A stretch of DNA of 64,000 bases from the NCBI GenBank assembly GCA_963775825.1, contig CAVZKY010000061.1:62001-126000 (forward strand). Direction: 5' to 3'. The position numbers were made by a program, and so were the translations under genes. Position 1 is the stretch's first letter; every line of letters starts with the position of its first letter. Of this stretch, positions 1-8,018 are shown piece by piece. Source of the DNA: Bog-532 sp963775825. Its GTDB lineage: Bacteria > Actinomycetota > Actinomycetes > Streptosporangiales > Streptosporangiaceae. A model generated the notes under the pieces. That model saw only the letters and a list, made by a program, of their open reading frames with translations, searched no databases and was not told the origin of the DNA.

Positions 1-42
1 TGACTACGCACCCGTAAGCCGGGGTGCCGCTCGGGCGGCGCA

Positions 43-1143
43 CTAGCCCAGGCCCAGCCGGGACGCCAGCGGTGCCGGCAAGGCGGACCGCACCGAGGAA
101 GGCAGCGGGGAAAGCACCGGCGGGGGCAGCTTGGCCAGTACGGATGGCGACAGCGTCGCCAGCACCGGCGGGGGCAGCTTGGCCAGTACGGATGGCGACA
201 GCTTGGCCAGGGCCGCGGGCGGCAGCTTGGCCAGGGCCGCGGGCGGCAGCGTGGCCAGCACGGACAGCGGGAGCTTGGCCAGTTCGGCGGCAGGCAGGGT
301 GGCCAGTACGGTGGGCGGCAGCGTGGCCTGGACCGAGGGCGGCAGCTTCACCAGATCCGCGGTCGGCAGCTTGGCCAGCACCGACGGCGGCAGCCCGGAC
401 AGGACGACGGCACTCAGCTGGCCGAGCACCGCGGTCGGCAGGCTGGGCACCAGGTCGAGATCCGGCAGTTGCGGCAGGCCGAGCACGATCGCGCAGTAGT
501 CCGGAACTTCCGCAGCCCCGCCCGCGGCGGACCGCAGAGACGCAAACGCCGGGCTCAGGATCTCCGCCGGGGTGCGGGTCGCGTCGGTGCATAGCGCCGA
601 CAGCTGAGGGGCAACCGCGGTCGCCGCTCTACCGCCGGCCGGGACGGATCCGGCGGTCGGCACCGCGTGCCGCCCGCTGGGCGCGGCGGATCGCTGAGCG
701 GGCCCGGACCGGGCCTCGGTCGGCCGGGTGACCGAGGTGGCCGCGGTGGCCGAGGGACGGACGGCTGCCGGGCCGGAATGGGCCGGGACGGTCCCGCTGA
801 AGACGCCGGTGGCCGCCGCGAGCGCCACGCCAATGCCACTGCACGCGACCGCCAGGCCCAGCGCCTTGGAGCTGCGCAGCCTGGCCCACGGGGACCTGGC
901 CGACGGCGGTGCCGCTGGCCCGGCGGCTGGGGAGAGCTGCTGCGTGAACGCGGCCACCGCGGTCTGCTCGCCGGCCAGTTCCCGGTCGCGACCGGGAGCG
1001 GCCGCGGCGGTTAGCAGGCGCACCAGCTGGTCGTCGCGCATAGCCGAGCCAGCCAGGTCGCCGTCGAGCAGCCGATCGGCGCTGGCCCGGTCCATTCGCG
1101 GTCGGCGGCCCTTCCGGGCTCGCCGCGGCGGGCTTGCGTTCAT
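43..1143 (-). CDS. Repeat-rich single-pass membrane protein downstream of ECF sigma gene
   Basis: 366-residue protein of unknown function. It lies 51 nt downstream of an ECF sigma gene on the same strand, where an anti-sigma factor or a sigma-dependent surface protein would be expected. Residues about 20-45 hold a short helical stretch (RLLDGDL, then DDQLVRLL) similar in style to anti-sigma N-termini, but no zinc HxxxCxxC motif is present. One membrane helix is seen at about 94-116. The outer part ends in roughly 15 octapeptide repeats of type xxLAKLPP (residues about 238-357). A second start, Met17, is possible. An anti-sigma role is inferred from position and topology only; the repeat could equally be a wall-spanning stalk. 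Confidence 0.6.
   Translation of the reverse strand: MNASPPRRARKGRRPRMDRASADRLLDGDLAGSAMRDDQLVRLLTAAAAPGRDRELAGEQTAVAAFTQQLSPAAGPAAPPSARSPWARLRSSKALGLAVACSGIGVALAAATGVFSGTVPAHSGPAAVRPSATAATSVTRPTEARSGPAQRSAAPSGRHAVPTAGSVPAGGRAATAVAPQLSALCTDATRTPAEILSPAFASLRSAAGGAAEVPDYCAIVLGLPQLPDLDLVPSLPTAVLGQLSAVVLSGLPPSVLAKLPTADLVKLPPSVQATLPPTVLATLPAAELAKLPLSVLATLPPAALAKLPPAALAKLSPSVLAKLPPPVLATLSPSVLAKLPPPVLSPLPSSVRSALPAPLASRLGLG
73..432 (-). repeat. 24-bp tandem repeat coding xxLAKLPP octapeptides
   Basis: About 15 imperfect 24-bp units, read on the minus strand as Ser/Ala-Val-Leu-Ala-Lys/Thr-Leu-Pro-Pro. The unit length is a multiple of three, so copy-number change keeps the frame. The Leu and Pro positions are the most constant. 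Confidence 0.8.
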
Positions 1144-1194
1144 CTCATGTCCTTTAGCGTCCGCTTCCTCACCTGCGTCACTACAGTTCGTGCA

Positions 1195-1989
1195 TCACTC
1201 CTTACTGTTGCCGTTGTGTTTGGTGTTACGGCCGACGCCTTGGCGCTTCCCGCCGGTGACCGGGCCGTCGGGCGGTGGTTCGAGCCGGGCGGCCAGGCGT
1301 CGCAGCCCGCGGTGGGCGGCCGTCCGGACGGCCCCGGCCTTCTTGCCGAGTACCTTCCCGGCGCGGTCGGCGTCCAGGCCCAGCACGACGCGCAGCAGGA
1401 CGGCTTCGGCTTGGTCACGGGGGAGCGCGGCGATCATCGCGATGGCGGCTTCCGTGGACACGGCGTCCAGCGCGATTTCCGCCGTGTCAGAACCGGCGGG
1501 CAGGTCACCCAGATCGTCGATGGCCACGGCCGCCGGCTGCGGGCGGCGGCGGTGGCGGCGCTGGTGATCCATGGCCCGGTGCCGGGCGATGGTCGCCGCC
1601 CAGCCCCGGAACCCGTCAGAGTCGCCGCTGAAGCCAGCCAGGTCCCGGGCGATCTGCAGCCAGGCCTCCGAAGCCACATCCTCGGAGTCGTCGCCGACCA
1701 TGGCGCGCAGGTAACGCAGCAGCCGCGGCTGCACGTCCCGGTACAGAATGCGGAAGGCCTGCTCATCGCCGTGCTGAGCGGCCGCCACGGCCGCAGTGAG
1801 ATCCGGTTTGGCCGCTGCGATGGAGCCCGGGCCCGGGCCGCCCGGATCTGGGCCGTCCGGGCCCGGTACATCCGTACCCGCCGGCGCGACCGTGCCGGAA
1901 CGGTGCAGGGTAGGCGCGCCCAGTGCGCCGGCCCGTCCCCTCTCGGCCCTTCCCGCAGTGCGCAGCGCCGTGTCTGCCGGACGGTCCAT
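1195..1989 (-). CDS. ECF-type RNA polymerase sigma factor (sigma-70 family)
   Basis: 264 residues. Sigma region 2 is at about 78-148 (DEQAFRILYRDVQPRLLRYL, then WLQIARDL and the Arg/His-rich end of 2.4). Region 4 is at about 183-240, with the LPRDQAEAVLLR helix and a helix-turn-helix ending AAHRGLRRLAARL. No region 3, as in ECF sigmas. The first 60 residues are Gly/Pro/Ala-rich and probably disordered, so a later start is possible. It would direct core RNA polymerase to a small regulon; the repeat-rich membrane gene downstream is the obvious partner. The 20-bp tandem repeats upstream (2061-2156) lie where its promoter should be. Confidence 0.85.
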   Translation of the reverse strand: MDRPADTALRTAGRAERGRAGALGAPTLHRSGTVAPAGTDVPGPDGPDPGGPGPGSIAAAKPDLTAAVAAAQHGDEQAFRILYRDVQPRLLRYLRAMVGDDSEDVASEAWLQIARDLAGFSGDSDGFRGWAATIARHRAMDHQRRHRRRPQPAAVAIDDLGDLPAGSDTAEIALDAVSTEAAIAMIAALPRDQAEAVLLRVVLGLDADRAGKVLGKKAGAVRTAAHRGLRRLAARLEPPPDGPVTGGKRQGVGRNTKHNGNSKE

Positions 1990-2060
1990 TCGGTCAATGA
2001 TGCGGCAAAAGGATTGTGCGCGCGCCGACTAGCGCTGATACGCCACAAAGGTCCATTCGT

Positions 2061-2156
2061 TCCCGGACGGCAACGGCTGCTCCCGGACGGCAACGGCCCG
2101 CCACGGGCGGCACCGGTGGCTCCTGGACGGCACCGGTCGCTCCCGGACGGCAACGG
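2061..2156. repeat. Five 20-bp tandem repeats between ECF sigma gene and ppx
   Basis: Units begin at 2061, 2081, 2101, 2121 and 2141. Each carries a core like TCCCGGACGGCAACGG; the three best copies are identical over 16 bases and the other two differ at a few positions. The block sits in the 247-nt divergent intergenic region, so it could bind a regulator of either gene. The function is not known. Confidence 0.75.
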
Positions 2157-2236
2157 AATCGAGTGCTGCCGCTCCGGCCGCGGTGTCTTGCCGGACCGGC
2201 TGGGCTTCGCGGCGGCGGACTTAGTAGCGTCGAGCT

Positions 2237-3160
2237 ATGCGGCTAGGGGTGCTCGATGTGGGTTCGAACACGGTTCACCTGCTTGTGGTAGATGCGTACC
2301 CCGGTGCTCGGCCGCTTCCGGCGTTCTCGCACAAGGCCGAGCTGCACCTCGCGGAGCACCTTGAGGACGGCCGGCTCTCCGCCAAGGGGGAAGGGCTGCT
2401 CGGCGCGTTCGTGGCCGAGGCCATCCGGATTGCGGAGGACAAGGGTGTCGAGGACTTCATGGGCTTCGCGACTTCGGCGGTGCGCGACGCGGTCAACGGG
2501 GACGCCGTGCTCAGCCGCATCGCGAAGGAGACCGGCGTGCGGATCAACGTGCTGGCCGGCGAGGATGAGGCCCGCCTGACCTTTCTCGCGGCCCGCCGGT
2601 GGTTCGGTTGGTCTTCGGGGCGGCTGCTGGTCCTCGACATCGGCGGCGGATCGCTGGAGATCGCTTCCGGGGTGGACGAGGACCCGGATGTCGCGGTATC
2701 CCTGCCGCTCGGCGCGGGCAAGCTGACCCGGGACTGGCTCCGCGCCGACCCCCCGACCGCCGCCCAGACCCGGGACCTGCGCAGGCATGTCCGGGCTGAG
2801 ATAGGCCGCACGGTCGGCGGCATCATGCGATACGGGCGGCCGGACCGTGCGGTCGCGACCTCCAAGACGTTCCGCCAACTGGCTCGGGTCGCCGGTGCTG
2901 CGGCGTCCAGCGACGGGCCCTATGTGCGCCGGGTACTGCTGCAGCCAGACGCGGCATCTTGGGCAGCCCGGCTGCCCAAGATGCCGCTCGCGGAACGCGC
3001 CCGGCTGCAGGGCGTTTCGGCGGGCCGGGCCCCCCAGCTGCCGGCCGGTGTCATCGTGGCCGATGCGGCAATTGACCTGTTCGGCGTCCCCGAGCTGGTG
3101 ATCTGCCCCTGGGCCCTGCGGGAAGGCGTGATCCTCCGCCGCCTCGACCTGCTCAGCTGA
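2237..3160 (+). CDS. ppx: Ppx/GppA family exopolyphosphatase / pppGpp phosphohydrolase
   Basis: 307 residues, the short actinobacterial form with only the two sugar-kinase/HSP70-like domains. The N-terminal phosphate-binding motif is LDVGSNTVHLLV (residues 5-16). A second motif, DIGGGSLEI, is at about 138-146, and the catalytic Glu region is in AGEDEARLTF. The C-terminal HD domain of GppA is absent, as in mycobacterial Ppx1/Ppx2. The product removes terminal phosphate from polyphosphate or pppGpp. It is transcribed alone and ends 9 nt before a strong hairpin. Which substrate is preferred cannot be told from sequence. Confidence 0.9.
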   Translation: MRLGVLDVGSNTVHLLVVDAYPGARPLPAFSHKAELHLAEHLEDGRLSAKGEGLLGAFVAEAIRIAEDKGVEDFMGFATSAVRDAVNGDAVLSRIAKETGVRINVLAGEDEARLTFLAARRWFGWSSGRLLVLDIGGGSLEIASGVDEDPDVAVSLPLGAGKLTRDWLRADPPTAAQTRDLRRHVRAEIGRTVGGIMRYGRPDRAVATSKTFRQLARVAGAAASSDGPYVRRVLLQPDAASWAARLPKMPLAERARLQGVSAGRAPQLPAGVIVADAAIDLFGVPELVICPWALREGVILRRLDLLS

Positions 3161-3169
3161 TACTGCGCT

Positions 3170-3219
3170 GACGCCGCGGGGCCCTGGCCGGATCGATCCG
3201 GCCGGGGCCCCGCGGCGTC
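3170..3219. terminator. Bidirectional terminator between ppx and the coiled-coil gene
   Basis: Near-perfect inverted repeat: 24-bp arms, 2-nt centre, and the only irregularity is a T opposite G that still pairs as G-U. It sits between two convergent genes (stop at 3160 on plus, stop at 3226 on minus). There is no clear U tract, as is common in high-GC actinomycetes. Confidence 0.85.
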
Positions 3220-3225
3220 GTTCAG

Positions 3226-4539
3226 CTAGTGCTGTCGCTGCTCCCGGACGATGCGCACGCCTTCCGTGGCCTCATCCGGGTCGATGCTGCCCGTGATGCT
3301 GCCGTCAGCCTGACCGGTCCGGTGGCTATTTCCGGTGTCCGGCCCCAGCCGGTCCCCGGCCCGGGCTCCAGGGCCTGCCGGGCCACCCTGCGGAGGTGCT
3401 CCCGGTGCGGGCGGCCGTGCCCCCCGCGGTGCCTCGGGTGAAGCGCCCTGCGGTGCCTCGCGTCCACCGCGCCCGGAATGCAGCGGCTCCTGCCCTGGCT
3501 GGGCCGGCCCGGCCGGCTGGCTCCCTGACCGCGCTGCGGCCGGTACCCCAGCCATCGATGGACCGGTCCGGCCGGGACCGCCCGGGGAGGTTTCCGTGCG
3601 GGCGCCGACGGCCGGCCTGGGTGCGTTCTGGCCTGCGGTCCCGTTCCCCGGGATGCCTCGCTGGTTCGCCGCCGCGGCGGCGGCCTGGTCGCCCGTCGGC
3701 GTGCCCGCACCGAGGTTCCGGCTGGGCGCGGAGCCACCACCCTGGGCCCGGGCCGGATCGCCGGCCGCACTTTCGGCGGCCTTCTGCGCGATGGCCTTGG
3801 CGACGTTCTGATCCACTTCGTCCTCGATCGAAAGACCTGCCGTCTCGGCCGCGACCAGGCCGGAGACCCCGTCCAGGATCTCGGTGAGCCGCCGGATTGT
3901 CTCCGCGTGCCGGGTGCTGAGCAGGTTGAGGCGGCGCTCGGCCCCGTCGTGGATAGCAGTGGCGCGCGCGGTCGCCTCATCCAGCGTCTGCTTGGCCTGT
4001 GCCTTGGCACTCGACAGGACGCTGTCGGCCTTCTTGCGCGCCTCCGCGATAGCGTGCTCGGACTCTGCGCGGGCGGTGTTCCTGGTCTTGTCTGCTTCGG
4101 TACGGGCTGTGGAAATGGCCCGCTCGGCTTGCTCCTGGGCGGCAGTGAGCATTTGCTCCGCCTGATCCCGGGCTTCTTTTCTGGCCCGGTTCGCTTCCTG
4201 CTGAGCATCGGCGAGCTGCTTCTTGATGTCGTCGTCGGCGCGGGTCTTCTGGGCTTTGGCCTCGTCGTCGGCAAGCTTCAGGATCTGGGAGATCCGCTCG
4301 CTGACCTCCTCATGGGCCGGCCTGTTGCCGAACGCCTGCTGGCGGAGCGCCTTGACCTCCTGGCGCAGCTGCTCGCTGTCGTCGAGCGAACGGCCCAGAC
4401 GTTCTTCCAGCTCGCGAACCTGGCTGCGGCAACGGGCAACGAACTCGTCCACCTGCCGTCGGCTGTAACCGCGTAGCTGCACCTCGAAAGTGTCTTCTTG
4501 GGCGGCGAGATTGGGAAGGAGATCGCTATTTTCGTTCAT
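3226..4539 (-). CDS. DivIVA/FilP-type coiled-coil cytoskeletal protein
   Basis: 437 residues. A DivIVA-like N-terminus (about 15-60: FEVQLRGYSRRQVDEFV) is followed by an almost unbroken Ala/Glu/Lys/Gln-rich coiled coil to about residue 240. A Pro/Gly/Ala-rich, probably disordered tail follows. Streptomyces proteins of this build include DivIVA, Scy and FilP, which organise polar growth at the hyphal tip; this one resembles the FilP class (often mislabelled cellulose-binding protein). It is a single gene with the 570-nt region 4540-5110 upstream for its promoter. Which paralogue it is cannot be decided here. Confidence 0.75.
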   Translation of the reverse strand: MNENSDLLPNLAAQEDTFEVQLRGYSRRQVDEFVARCRSQVRELEERLGRSLDDSEQLRQEVKALRQQAFGNRPAHEEVSERISQILKLADDEAKAQKTRADDDIKKQLADAQQEANRARKEARDQAEQMLTAAQEQAERAISTARTEADKTRNTARAESEHAIAEARKKADSVLSSAKAQAKQTLDEATARATAIHDGAERRLNLLSTRHAETIRRLTEILDGVSGLVAAETAGLSIEDEVDQNVAKAIAQKAAESAAGDPARAQGGGSAPSRNLGAGTPTGDQAAAAAANQRGIPGNGTAGQNAPRPAVGARTETSPGGPGRTGPSMAGVPAAARSGSQPAGPAQPGQEPLHSGRGGREAPQGASPEAPRGARPPAPGAPPQGGPAGPGARAGDRLGPDTGNSHRTGQADGSITGSIDPDEATEGVRIVREQRQH

Positions 4540-5110
4540 GGCTTCACGAAGACCTTATGTCTGGGAGCATGCTGGAAAGTGATTTTGTGGCACGTTATCG
4601 CGGGTCAGCTGCTGAGGCGCGAGATAGCTAAGGAGAGTCATGTGGTGTGCGGAGATCGATACGTGCACGACTCTTGTCCCGAACCACCCTTCCGCGCAAC
4701 CGAAACGCCGGAGTGCCCAGTTATACGCCCAGCTGCGCGTTTTGAAAGATCGTTTTCTAAATACGCTCCGTAACATCATCTAAGCTATACGTAGTCAGGT
4801 AGCGTAGGCCAGTAGGAAACCCGGTTACTCTGCGTAGCTATGCTCTGAGCCGACCGACGGACGGGGCGGGCGAGGCGGCGACACCGTCGCGGCACCTGCC
4901 CGAAAAACCCCGAAAGTCCTCGTATGCCGTGAGTATCGGAACTGAGCCGACGACACGGACTATTTCGCGGAATTGTTACTGCCGCCCTGGGTAAACCAAC
5001 CGAGAGGGTAGTCCCAGAATGACCCTGATGGGCCATGCGCACGAGACGCGGAACGGCGTAGCCTGGCAGGCGTAGGCGTTTTAGCGTCAGCGGCGACGGA
5101 GGTGAACGCG
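4540..5110. other. Divergent intergenic region, no gene seen
   Basis: It separates the minus-strand coiled-coil gene from a small plus-strand gene. The stretch 4740-4830 is clearly less GC-rich than its surroundings and is the most likely promoter zone. No convincing coding sequence, tRNA or hairpin terminator was found. Confidence 0.5.
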
Positions 5111-5284
5111 GTGCCTGAGTATGTCGACCTTCGTGTTCACGACCGGGTGGCCCTGGACGAGATAGAGCTGTACGCCGAGGTGCTCGGTGCGGTGGCCGCC
5201 AGCGACGGCCCCCTGAGCAACGAGGAGCTGGACGAGGTCCTCGGCGTCCGTCCGGCACACAAGGTTCTCGGCCGGATCGCCTGA
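5111..5284 (+). CDS. Small acidic hypothetical protein
   Basis: 57 residues from the GTG at 5111, chosen because GGAGG at 5098-5102 is 8 nt upstream; a GTG at 5102 would overlap the ribosome site. The product is acidic, helix-prone and without Cys, signal peptide or membrane segment (for example RVALDEIELYAEVLGAVAASD). Codon use is typical of the genome. It converges with mshD (15 nt apart). Small proteins of this style are common in actinobacteria; no function is recognised. Confidence 0.6.
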   Translation: MPEYVDLRVHDRVALDEIELYAEVLGAVAASDGPLSNEELDEVLGVRPAHKVLGRIA

Positions 5285-5299
5285 CCCGCGCCGGGTCCC

Positions 5300-6313
5300 T
5301 TAGCCGGTCCCGTACATGACGTCGACGGACGTGCGGGTGAAGCCCAGCCTCTCGTACATGCGGACCGCGGCCCGGTTGGTTTCGTCGACGTACAGCATGA
5401 CCTCGGCCAGGTGCCGTTCGTCCCGCAGGTAGCGCAGCCCGGTCAGGGTGAGAGCGCGGCCCAGGCCACCGCCGTGGGCCGCCGGGTCGACGCCGACGAC
5501 GTAGACCTCGCCGGTCGTGCCGCCGTGCACCTTCGTCCAGTGGAAGCCGACCAGGCGGCCATCCCGCTCGGCCAGGAAGAACCCGGCCGGATCGAACCAG
5601 CCTTCCTGCTCACGCAGGCTGAGGTCGGCCTGGCTCCATGCGCCCTGCTCGGGGTGATGGGCGAACGCCAGGGCGTTGACCCGCAGCCACTCGCCTTCGT
5701 CGCGCCCCGGGACGAAGGTCCGGATACTCACGTCCGCGGGCATGGACGGCTCCGGCAGCGGGTCCCGCAGGGACCGCCCCAGCTTCCAGAGCGCCCGGAC
5801 GCGCCGCAGCCCCGTGGCTCGCGCCAGAGCCGCCGCGGCAGGCAGATCGCCGTGCGCCCACACGCGCAGTGGCTCCTTCCCGGTCCGGGCAGCGAGCGCG
5901 GTGACCAGCGCGCGGCCGGCGCCCCGCCGCCGCCAGGCCGGGTCGACCACCAGTTCACCGGCGGCGCTGTCGGCGCCCGCCTCCAGATAGGCGTAGCCGG
6001 AAACGTGCCCCTCCGCTGTCGTCGTCAGGTCCCTGCCGCTCTCGCCGCCGTACCGCAGGTGAAGCATGACGTGCTCGGATAGCGGCGCCACCGAGTCCTG
6101 ATGGGTCGCCGCGGCGCTCAGCCGCAGGACATCGTCCCGCTGGGCCGGGGTCAGCCGGGCGGTTGATACCTCCGGGTCGGCCTGATCCCCGGCCGACGGT
6201 GGCGCGGCCCGGTCAGCCAGTGGCGCTGGTCGCCGTCCGTGCGCTGTGGAGGCTGAGGGCGTCCCCGTCACTGAGCCCGGCGGCGTCGTCGGACCCGGTG
6301 TCGTTTTCATCAT
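5300..6313 (-). CDS. mshD: Mycothiol synthase (MshD)
   Basis: Up to 337 residues with two tandem GNAT domains. The active C-terminal domain shows GFHWTK, GEVYVVGVDPAAHGGGLGRA (acetyl-CoA pyrophosphate loop) and the end MYERLGFT. It acetylates Cys-GlcN-Ins with acetyl-CoA, the last step in making mycothiol, the actinobacterial thiol buffer. It directly follows glnR, an order also found in mycobacteria. As drawn it overlaps the end of glnR by 101 bp; no good start lies after the glnR stop, so either the overlap is real or an internal GTG (about residue 15) is used. The first 50 residues are poorly conserved. Confidence 0.92.
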   Translation of the reverse strand: MMKTTPGPTTPPGSVTGTPSASTAHGRRPAPLADRAAPPSAGDQADPEVSTARLTPAQRDDVLRLSAAATHQDSVAPLSEHVMLHLRYGGESGRDLTTTAEGHVSGYAYLEAGADSAAGELVVDPAWRRRGAGRALVTALAARTGKEPLRVWAHGDLPAAAALARATGLRRVRALWKLGRSLRDPLPEPSMPADVSIRTFVPGRDEGEWLRVNALAFAHHPEQGAWSQADLSLREQEGWFDPAGFFLAERDGRLVGFHWTKVHGGTTGEVYVVGVDPAAHGGGLGRALTLTGLRYLRDERHLAEVMLYVDETNRAAVRMYERLGFTRTSVDVMYGTG

Positions 6314-7025
6314 CTCCCGCGTGCTGGCTGTCCCGCTGGTCGTCGCTTCCGCCCTTGAACGGCACGAAGCGGTAGCCGACGTTGCGCACCGTCCCGATCA
6401 GTGCTTCGTGCTCGCTGCCGAGCTTGGCCCGGAGTCTCCGGACGTGGACATCTACGGTCCGGGTACCGCCGAAGTAGTCATACCCCCATACCTCCTGGAG
6501 GAGGTGCGCCCGGGTGAAGACCCGCCCCGGGTGCTGGGCGAGGAACTTCAGCAGCTCGAACTCCTTGAAGGTCAGGTCGAGCGCCCGGCCGCGCAGCCGG
6601 GCGGAATAGGTAGCTTCGTCGATGGTGAGGTCACCCGACCTGATCTCGTCCGGGGCATCCGCGGCCGCGTTCCGGGCCCTGCGGCCCAGGGCCAGCCTCA
6701 GCCGGGCTTCCACCTCGGCCGGCCCCGCCGTGTTCAAGATCACATCATCGGCGCCCCAGTCGGCGCTCACCGCCGCGAGCCCGCCTTCGGTCACGATGAT
6801 GAGCAGCGGGCAGTCCAGGCCGGTGGTCAGCAGCAGCTTGCAGATACTTTTACCATGAGCCAGGTCGCGGCGGGCGTCGACCAGGACCATCTCGCCCGGG
6901 GGAGCGTCGATCAGGGCCGAGGCCTCGGGCGGCATGACCCGGACTGAATGCAGCAGCAGCCCAAGGGCGGGCAGCACTTCCGTGGACGGTTCCAGCGTCC
7001 CGGTCAGCAGGAGCAGATCGCTCAA
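6213..7025 (-). CDS. glnR: Global nitrogen regulator GlnR (OmpR-family, atypical receiver)
   Basis: 270 residues. The N-terminal receiver-like domain (1-115) has a single Asp at position 50 (EMVLVDARRDL) but lacks the full acidic pocket, as in GlnR proteins that act without phosphorylation. The C-terminal winged helix (about 130-225) is highly conserved: LTFKEFELLKFLAQHPGRVF, VWGYDYFGGTRTVDVHVRRL and GTVRNVGYRFV. GlnR controls glutamine synthetase, ammonium transport and nitrate/nitrite genes under nitrogen limitation. A Asp/Ser-rich tail follows. The mshD start lies inside its last 33 codons, implying one transcript. Confidence 0.95.
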   Translation of the reverse strand: MSDLLLLTGTLEPSTEVLPALGLLLHSVRVMPPEASALIDAPPGEMVLVDARRDLAHGKSICKLLLTTGLDCPLLIIVTEGGLAAVSADWGADDVILNTAGPAEVEARLRLALGRRARNAAADAPDEIRSGDLTIDEATYSARLRGRALDLTFKEFELLKFLAQHPGRVFTRAHLLQEVWGYDYFGGTRTVDVHVRRLRAKLGSEHEALIGTVRNVGYRFVPFKGGSDDQRDSQHAGDDENDTGSDDAAGLSDGDALSLHSARTATSATG

Positions 7026-7136
7026 GCGGTTCCACCTCCACTCCGCGGCGCCAGCGCACCGGCACTAACCTGTAAAAACGCACAGGGACCCGGGGGCAGC
7101 GTCGCCCGGATCCCATTGTGAGTGAGGATAGCCGAT

Positions 7137-7403
7137 ATGGCCATGGTTACCATTCGCTACTGGGCGGCAGCGAAGGATGCGGCGGGTGTCGCCGCCGAGT
7201 CGCTCGAGGCCGGGACGCTGGCCGACGCGCTGGCCGCCGCCCTGGACAACCGCGGCCGGGAGCGGGGCAACCGGCTGCGCGGCATACTGGACCGGTCGTC
7301 CTTCCTCATCGACGGCCAGCCCGCCGGGACGCGGCACCATCGGGACATCAGGCTGCCGGACACGGCCGTCATCGAAGTCCTGCCGCCGTTCGCCGGCGGT
7401 TAG
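7137..7403 (+). CDS. moaD: MoaD/ThiS-family sulfur-carrier protein
   Basis: About 88 residues from ATG 7137; GAGGA at 7123-7127 gives 9-nt spacing. A second ATG at 7143 is possible, and GTG 7122 is less likely. It has a ubiquitin-like beta-grasp fold and ends in the diagnostic Gly-Gly (PPFAGG) that is adenylated and thiocarboxylated. This is the small subunit type of molybdopterin synthase, but no other moa gene is nearby, and the setting among sulfur genes makes another sulfur-carrier role possible. It is divergent from glnR. Confidence 0.85.
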   Translation: MAMVTIRYWAAAKDAAGVAAESLEAGTLADALAAALDNRGRERGNRLRGILDRSSFLIDGQPAGTRHHRDIRLPDTAVIEVLPPFAGG

Positions 7404-7445
7404 CCGCGCTGGCCGCTTGCCGCGCCCGAAGTTTGCCGGCGTGTC

Positions 7446-8018
7446 GTGAACCGATCCGGCCCCGGAGGCGTAGTCCATAGCGTGGCAGGCTCGGGATCTG
7501 CGGCCCAATCGGGCGCGGTAGCCGATGAGGCATACATTCGGGCGCTCTACGCCGAGCACGGCGGAGCGCTCCTTCGTTATGCGCTGCATCTCACCGGAGG
7601 TGACCGGCAGCGTGCGGAGGACCTCGTGCAGGAGACCGTCGTCCGGGCCTGGCGGCACCCGGAGGCACTGGCTGACCGGCCGGCCCGGCCGTGGCTGTTC
7701 GCGGTGGCGCGCAACCTCGCCGTCGACGCGTACCGGGCCCGGCAGTCGCGGCCGCCCGAGGTGGGCCAGGGCGCGCTTGAGCTGGTGCCTGCCGCCGACG
7801 ACGCCGACCGGGCGCTCGAATCGTGGGCGGTGGCGGACGCGCTCGCGACGCTGCGGCCCGACCATCGCCGGGTCATCATCGAAACGTATTACCGTGGCTG
7901 CTCCGTCGCCGAGGCGGCGGCCGCGCTCGGGATTCCCTCGGGCACGGTGAAGTCGCGTACCTTCTACGCGCTCAAGGCACTCAAGCTTGCCCTGGAGGAG
8001 AGAGGACTGGCGCCATGA
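7446..8018 (+). CDS. ECF-type RNA polymerase sigma factor
   Basis: 190 residues, a compact ECF sigma. Region 2 runs from about 35 to 100 (YIRALYAEHGGALLRYALHL, then AEDLVQETVVRAWRHP and ARPWLFAVARNLAVDAYR). Region 4 is at about 125-180 with LRPDHRRVI and GIPSGTVKSRTFYALKALK. The stop overlaps the start of the zinc anti-sigma gene (ATGA), so the two are translationally coupled and probably a cognate pair. The redox genes that follow suggest an oxidative or thiol-stress role; this is inference. Confidence 0.93.
   Translation: MNRSGPGGVVHSVAGSGSAAQSGAVADEAYIRALYAEHGGALLRYALHLTGGDRQRAEDLVQETVVRAWRHPEALADRPARPWLFAVARNLAVDAYRARQSRPPEVGQGALELVPAADDADRALESWAVADALATLRPDHRRVIIETYYRGCSVAEAAAALGIPSGTVKSRTFYALKALKLALEERGLAP

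Noticed and set aside
2061..2156. CRISPR array
   Set aside because: Repeats are contiguous 20-bp units without unique spacers, and no cas gene is present.
2257..2290. tRNA-like GGTTCGAAC stretch
   Set aside because: It is coding sequence of the ppx phosphate-binding motif and has no acceptor or anticodon stems.
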